A program made the position numbers and the translations under genes. A stretch of 34,465 bases of DNA from Paramoeba atlantica (lineage: Eukaryota > Discosea). This document shows, one piece after another, positions 30,885 through 34,465 of the stretch (positions within the stretch are counted from its first letter, which is position 1; every line of letters begins with the position of its first letter). Below the pieces are notes generated by a model that saw nothing but the letters and a program-made list of their open reading frames with translations, searched no databases and was not told the origin of the DNA. Location of the stretch: positions 1 to 34,465 of the forward strand of contig CDRNVI010000131.1 in assembly GCA_977017575.1 (NCBI GenBank). Direction: 5' to 3'.

Positions 30885-32518
30885 GTGAAGAAACCGGAAA
30901 CGATTGATTTAAGCCATGCAGAAGCAGAGTCATTACTGTCACGACTTGAAACAGGTAATCTATCAGACACCGATCGCAAGCTATGCAGCAGTGCACTACG
31001 CATGGTATTTTGGTTGCAAGGTCAATTAACCGAAGCCAAACTCAGTATCCGTCGATTGAAGAGAATATTTGGGATCTGCAGCGAAAAACAGGGGTAAAAG
31101 GTACATCAACGTCGGCAAGTTCTTCTGACAAAGTGCCAAAAGACACTGACAACGTTAAGGAAGATGATGTATCTGAGCAATCAAACAAAGGGCATGGACG
31201 CTATAGCGCAGATGATTATGTTGCAGCAGAAGTTCACAAAGTGAGTGATGAACGTTACTACCCAGGTGCACATTGCTTACATGTTGATTGTAAAGGCCGT
31301 TTATATTTATGGAATAAACCATCAAAAGTGATCCGTTTGTTAGGCCAACCAATGGCGCGGGTTGTACGTTATGACAGAGAGGTCTATCGTTGCGGATTGT
31401 GTTTAACGTTATTTACAGTGCCGTTACCAAAAGAAAGCGGCAAAGATGTCTATAGCGATAGTTTCAAAGCGGTATTGGCGGTGAATCACTATGTATTTGG
31501 TTTGCCATTTTATCGGATAGCGAAGTATCACGAAGCGCAAGGCATTCCATTACCGACATCGAATCAATTTGCGTGCATGGAGACGGTGTTTAATCACGTA
31601 CTTCCTGTTTATCAAGCATTGCAACGTACTGCGGCCAACGGCGAGTTGGTCCAATACGATGACACCACAGCGAAGGTCCAAAGCCTCGTGTTAGAAAACC
31701 AGGCGCTAGAAGAAAAAGCACGTCGTGGCATATTTACAACAGCGGCACTATCAAAAGTAGGTGATAACGAAGTGGTATTAGTCTTTACAGGTCGCTCACA
31801 TGGTGGTGAGAATATCACAGCGTTATTGCGCAAACGTGATACTGAGTTAGGGTCTGTTATTTTAATGTCAGATGCGCTGAGTCGAAACCGCATCAAAGAC
31901 GAGTCGATTGCCGAACAGACGCAAGTTAGCTATTGTTTAACCCATGCCAGACGCTATTTTTTCGAGTGCAAAGACGTTTATCCGAAGGTATGTCAGCCAG
32001 TACTAAACTGGATTGGGCAAGTGTATCGACACGAGCGTCATTGTAAAACATACGGCTATACACCAGAGCAACGCCTGCATTATCATCGTCGTCATTCGAA
32101 ACCGATAATGAAACAGCTACGGCGATTTTTAGAACAATGTGTTCGAAAACGCTGGGCGGAGCCTAACAGTAGTGCTGGCAAAGCTATCAATTATATGCGC
32201 AACCATTTTCGAGAGTTAACGTTATTTTTATCTGTTCTTGGTGCAGTGCTAGATAACAATGATTCTGAGCGTTTAATTAAGATTGCACCCGTGATGTATC
32301 GTAAGAATTCACAACAATATCGTACCACTTATGGTGCTATGGTTGGCGACGTGTTGATGAGTGTATTATTCACGGCGCAATATGCTGGTGTTGACCCAGT
32401 GGATTATTTACAAAGTTTATTGTTGCATAAAGATGAGTTACAACAGCGTGCTAACGATTGGTTACCTTGGCATTATAAGGACACACTCAACACCAAGGCA
32501 TTAGCCAAAGCGGCCTAA
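30885..32518 (+). CDS. tnpC: IS66 transposase TnpC (one-base frame slip)
   Basis: This is a DDE transposase of about 544 residues. The GTG start at 30885 follows AAGGAT. The N-terminal leucine-rich region reads AESLLSRLETGNLSDTDRK and SIRRLKRIFG. The frame slips by one base at an A run near 31081-31086 (SEKT in relatives). The rest has a zf-IS66-like Cys region (HCLHVDC, YRCGLC), the catalytic Asp in QYDDTTAKV (near 31658), the Asp in LMSDALSRN (near 31871) and the Glu in LDNNDSERLIK (near 32267). The slip may be a sequencing error, as in the mitochondrial genes, or it may make this copy inactive. It converges on tnpB. Confidence 0.88.
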
Positions 32519-32529
32519 GCCGCTTTGGC
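32504..32529. terminator. Perfect hairpin shared by convergent tnpC and tnpB stops
   Basis: GCCAAAGCGGC (32504-32514), loop CTAA, then GCCGCTTTGGC (32519-32529) make an 11-bp perfect stem. The loop holds the TAA of tnpC and, on the other strand, the TAG of tnpB, and both proteins end in AKAA or similar. It probably works as a two-way terminator. Confidence 0.7.
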
Positions 32530-32877
32530 AGGTAGAGACTTCCAGTTTTGTTGACAATTAGCGGTAATGGGATTGCCGTTATACAGTAAGATATTCAGTG
32601 TGCTGGCAGTTAATTCAATCGTCGTGCAATTATCTTGTGGCCACCACTGAAGTCGTCCTCTGGACAGTCGTTTATGACATAGCCAGAAACCTTGGCCATC
32701 GTAGGTCAGCAGTTTGATGGCGTTACGACGACGATTGGTAAAGACAAATACCGTGCCATTAAAGGGGTCATTGTACATGTTAGCTTGGCAGACTCGACAC
32801 AAACCTTCGATACCGGCTCTGAAGTCCACCGGTTCTTTGGCTAATAAAATGCGGTGTTGAGGCGTTATTTGCAACAT
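32515..32877 (-). CDS. tnpB: IS66 accessory protein TnpB
   Basis: The 120-residue protein matches the IS66 Orf2 family: KEPVDFRAGIEGLCRVCQ near the N-terminus, GTVFVFTNRRRNAIKLLTYDGQGFWLCHKRLSRGRLQWW in the centre. It is required with TnpA and TnpC for transposition of full IS66 elements, but its biochemical role is unclear. It starts 10 bases after tnpA, with which it forms an operon. It is complete. Confidence 0.93.
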   Translation of the reverse strand: MLQITPQHRILLAKEPVDFRAGIEGLCRVCQANMYNDPFNGTVFVFTNRRRNAIKLLTYDGQGFWLCHKRLSRGRLQWWPQDNCTTIELTASTLNILLYNGNPITANCQQNWKSLPAKAA

Positions 32878-32887
32878 CCGTTTATCC

Positions 32888-33325
32888 TCAGCACAGTGTT
32901 TTCAATAGTTGGGCTGTTGATGTGACATCCGCTAGACGAATAGCCACATGCAGACCATGTGGGTAATGGATAGTCAACTCACACGCGGCCGTTTGTATTG
33001 CGATGTTGGTTTGAGGTGCTTTGTTCTTAATTGGTTTGACGGTGACAAAGTGTGGTGTTGTTTTACTTGATACGGCTTTTTGCTCACGCCAGCGTTTTAG
33101 TTGAGAATGATTTATTCTTAATGACTTCAGTTTTGAGAATGGTATGCCGTTATTAAAGGCGCGAACAGTTGCTTGGCGTAACGCTAGTGGCACAGGCGCA
33201 TTGCTAGATTTGTTAGCCCGCCATTGTTCAAACTGTTGTTGCAATTGATCGAATGATGACGAATTTGCAATCTGTTTTTTACTACGTAAAGTTGTGCTGT
33301 GCGTTTTTGATTTCCTTGTTCCCAT
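32888..33325 (-). CDS. tnpA: IS66 accessory protein TnpA-like
   Basis: The 145-residue basic protein lies just upstream of tnpB. A helical region with PVPLALRQATVRAFNNGIPF and KLKSLRINHSQLKRWREQK suggests a helix-turn-helix DNA-binding segment. The C-terminal ACELTIHYPHGLHVAIRLADV is the typical IS66 TnpA ending strand pattern. The N-terminal ~30 residues are Lys/Ser-rich. The assignment rests mainly on this C-terminus and position. Confidence 0.82.
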   Translation of the reverse strand: MGTRKSKTHSTTLRSKKQIANSSSFDQLQQQFEQWRANKSSNAPVPLALRQATVRAFNNGIPFSKLKSLRINHSQLKRWREQKAVSSKTTPHFVTVKPIKNKAPQTNIAIQTAACELTIHYPHGLHVAIRLADVTSTAQLLKTLC

Positions 33326-33365
33326 TAAAATGTCCTCTTGATACTGTTAGCAACTTCAGGCTAAA

Positions 33366-33573
33366 CCATCAAAAAACACTATGCACGCACTTTTGCGGGA
33401 AGCATACTGATGAGCGCAAACTGGTATGGCGTCGTGCTGAACGTGTCTGTTGGAAAAAAATCATGCGTGAACTGGGATACAGTAATCGCATGACTGGTTT
33501 GCGTAAGTGGCAGTGGGCGTTGCGCAAGATTGCGGCACGATTGAATATACAAGCAACATCAAAGCTGCACTAA
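33366..33573 (+). pseudogene. Fragment of an unidentified gene beside the IS66 element
   Basis: The plus-strand frame ending at TAA 33571-33573 has a conserved-looking C-terminal piece (HTDERKLVWRRAERVCWKK, MTGLRKWQWALRKIAARLN). The upstream part overlaps tnpA in antisense and is not believable as protein. It looks like the 3' remnant of a gene separated by the IS. It does not match the phage fragment on the other side, so the two flanks were not a single gene or a deletion occurred. The family is not recognised. Confidence 0.4.
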
Positions 33574-33912
33574 TCATTTTAAATTAGCTTAGCATTTCAT
33601 CTAATTACATATTAGAGTTAAATACAAATTAACATAAACAACATCGAAGAAAATATAAATACTAATTTGTTCACATAAAGTAGACAAATTGAAAAACCTA
33701 CTTCAGAAAATAACTCGTATTTTGAAGGCTTGCTATGCATAAAAATAGAGTATAAGATGATTAGCCATGTTACGGTAATTTCGAAAATACAGGAAGTATA
33801 TAAAGGCAATTTATTAAAACTATTGCAATTTGTCTTCTTTATCTTCCCTTGTGCTTTAACCATGTACCAGTTTGACAGTTCTTGATTTGGCTTATTTAAG
33901 GGAGATAATATT
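33574..33912. other. AT-rich intergenic region before the U-box gene
   Basis: These 339 bases have lower GC than the phage genes. An 81-codon minus-strand frame (33618-33863) has no recognisable domain, no clear ribosome-binding site and a hydrophobic, composition-driven sequence; I regard it as probably not a gene. The right end carries the likely promoter of the U-box gene. Confidence 0.5.
33872..33898 (+). promoter_or_regulatory. Possible sigma-70 promoter of the U-box gene
   Basis: A perfect -35 box TTGACA at 33872-33877 is followed 15 bases later by a weak -10 (TATTTA, 33893-33898). The spacing is shorter than ideal, so this is tentative. GGGAG at 33900-33904 is a good ribosome-binding site 8 bases before the ATG. 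Confidence 0.35.
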
Positions 33913-34465
33913 ATGTTAGGGAAACAGGAAGAAGCTAATTATTCTGAAGTAGAAATAGAGGTTGATTGCTTTGTTTGTCCGATTTCATTTGAAGTGATGG
34001 TAGATCCTGTTATCACGCCATACGGAAAAAGCTATGAAAGGAGTAGTATCGAAGTTTGGTTAGAAAACCATAATACAGATCCATATACTAATCAGCCCTT
34101 GACTAATCATCAACTTGTGCCAAATATTGGATTAAGAGAAGCGATTGCAGTATGGAAAAAATTAGATGAAAAATGGCAAGAACATGCCAAACGGTATAAG
34201 ACAATAGAGCAAGAAAAGCAGACACAGCAACAAGAAATATTAAAATTGAAAGAACAACAACAGCAACAGGAAACAAAAATATCGGAAATTGAAGCAAAAC
34301 AAAAATTACAAGAAGAACAATTGGAACATGAAAAAGCACATAGTTCTATTGTTACAAAGAGAATACATGCACTTAGCCGCAAGAAAACAGAATCGCATAA
34401 AGAAGAGCCCTTGCTCGTTTGTTTTAGGTTTCATTTCCCTAAAGAATCTGTTGAAGTCGATGAGT
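33913..34465 (+). CDS. U-box domain protein with coiled coil, 3' end outside window
   Basis: At least 184 codons start at ATG 33913. Residues about 19-85 form a U-box, the RING-like fold of ubiquitin E3 ligases that recruits a host E2. It reads CFVCPISFEVMVDPVITPYG, then SYERSSIEVWLENHNTDPYT and QPLTNHQLVPNIGLREAI, with the Pro and hydrophobic E2-contact positions kept. From about 90 to 150 there is a long Gln/Glu/Lys coiled coil (KEQQQQQETKISEIEAKQK). Bacteria lack ubiquitin, so such genes, as in Legionella LubX, are usually secreted effectors acting in a eukaryotic host. Base use is more AT-rich than in the phage genes, suggesting separate origin. The rest of the protein and any secretion signal lie beyond the window. 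Confidence 0.88.
   Translation, partial: MLGKQEEANYSEVEIEVDCFVCPISFEVMVDPVITPYGKSYERSSIEVWLENHNTDPYTNQPLTNHQLVPNIGLREAIAVWKKLDEKWQEHAKRYKTIEQEKQTQQQEILKLKEQQQQQETKISEIEAKQKLQEEQLEHEKAHSSIVTKRIHALSRKKTESHKEEPLLVCFRFHFPKESVEVDE

Larger units (their letters stand above)
30739..33365. mobile_element. IS66-family insertion sequence with convergent gene layout
   Basis: All three IS66 genes are present: tnpC (plus), tnpB and tnpA (minus). In most IS66 elements tnpA, tnpB and tnpC lie head to tail; here tnpC faces the other two. Clear terminal inverted repeats and target duplications could not be identified by eye, so the ends given are approximate. The left end is placed where the phage gene stops and the right end before the next gene fragment. 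Confidence 0.72.

Noticed and set aside
33618-33863. 81-codon minus-strand hydrophobic ORF
   Set aside because: No ribosome-binding site or domain, AT-driven composition, and it lies in what appears to be a promoter region.
34103-34382. Two Cys/Ser/Phe-rich minus-strand ORFs
   Set aside because: They are antisense shadows of the Gln/Glu-rich coiled coil in the U-box gene.

Overview
The window is a composite of two unrelated kinds of DNA. Positions 1 to about 23,942 are very AT-rich, code on one strand only, read TGA as tryptophan and carry a protist mitochondrial gene set. Positions from about 23,943 to the end have bacterial base composition and ribosome-binding sites, and carry a prophage tail and lysis module, an IS66-type insertion sequence and the start of a U-box gene. 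The join falls inside the mitochondrial large-subunit rRNA gene on one side and inside a phage gene on the other. A chimeric contig (amoeba mitochondrion plus bacterial associate) is therefore the simplest explanation, and a true integration would need read-level proof.

Mitochondrial part. The order is two unassigned Lys/Asn-rich ORFs, atp8, cob, an unassigned membrane ORF, nad3, atp6, nad4L, nad5, nad6, nad11, nad1, nad4, nad2, rps2, rps4, atp1, cox2, cox3, cox1. A cluster of tRNAs follows, with atp9 inside it, and then the 5' part of the LSU rRNA. Genes are tightly packed and some overlap by a few bases. Complex I, III, IV and V subunits are encoded. Fifteen tRNAs are readable, including tRNA-Trp with anticodon UCA, which matches the TGA=Trp code. 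In 11 of the 15, acceptor-stem mismatches occur at the first three pairs, the signature of Acanthamoeba-type 5' tRNA editing. Together with gene content (nad11, atp1, rps2 and rps4 in mtDNA) this points to an amoebozoan, perhaps related to Acanthamoeba or other Discosea. Five protein genes (atp6, nad4, nad2, rps2, atp9) have single net frame slips, mostly at homopolymers, which look like sequencing errors.

Bacterial part. On the minus strand, read right to left, there is a partial phage gene, an RCC1-repeat tail fibre, a tail-fibre-assembly-like protein, a DUF1833 protein, an NlpC/P60 tail protein, a TipJ-type host-specificity protein, a DUF6127-like membrane protein, a GTA-type three-TM holin and one more ORF cut by the join. 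Upstream sits an IS66-family element with an unusual layout: tnpC on the plus strand converges on tnpB and tnpA on the minus strand, with both stop codons inside one perfect hairpin. After an unrecognised gene fragment and an AT-rich spacer comes a gene for a eukaryote-like U-box domain followed by a coiled coil, which runs off the window. Such genes are typical of effectors of amoeba- or host-associated gammaproteobacteria such as Legionellales. The two halves fit one ecological picture, an amoeba and its intracellular bacterium sequenced together.
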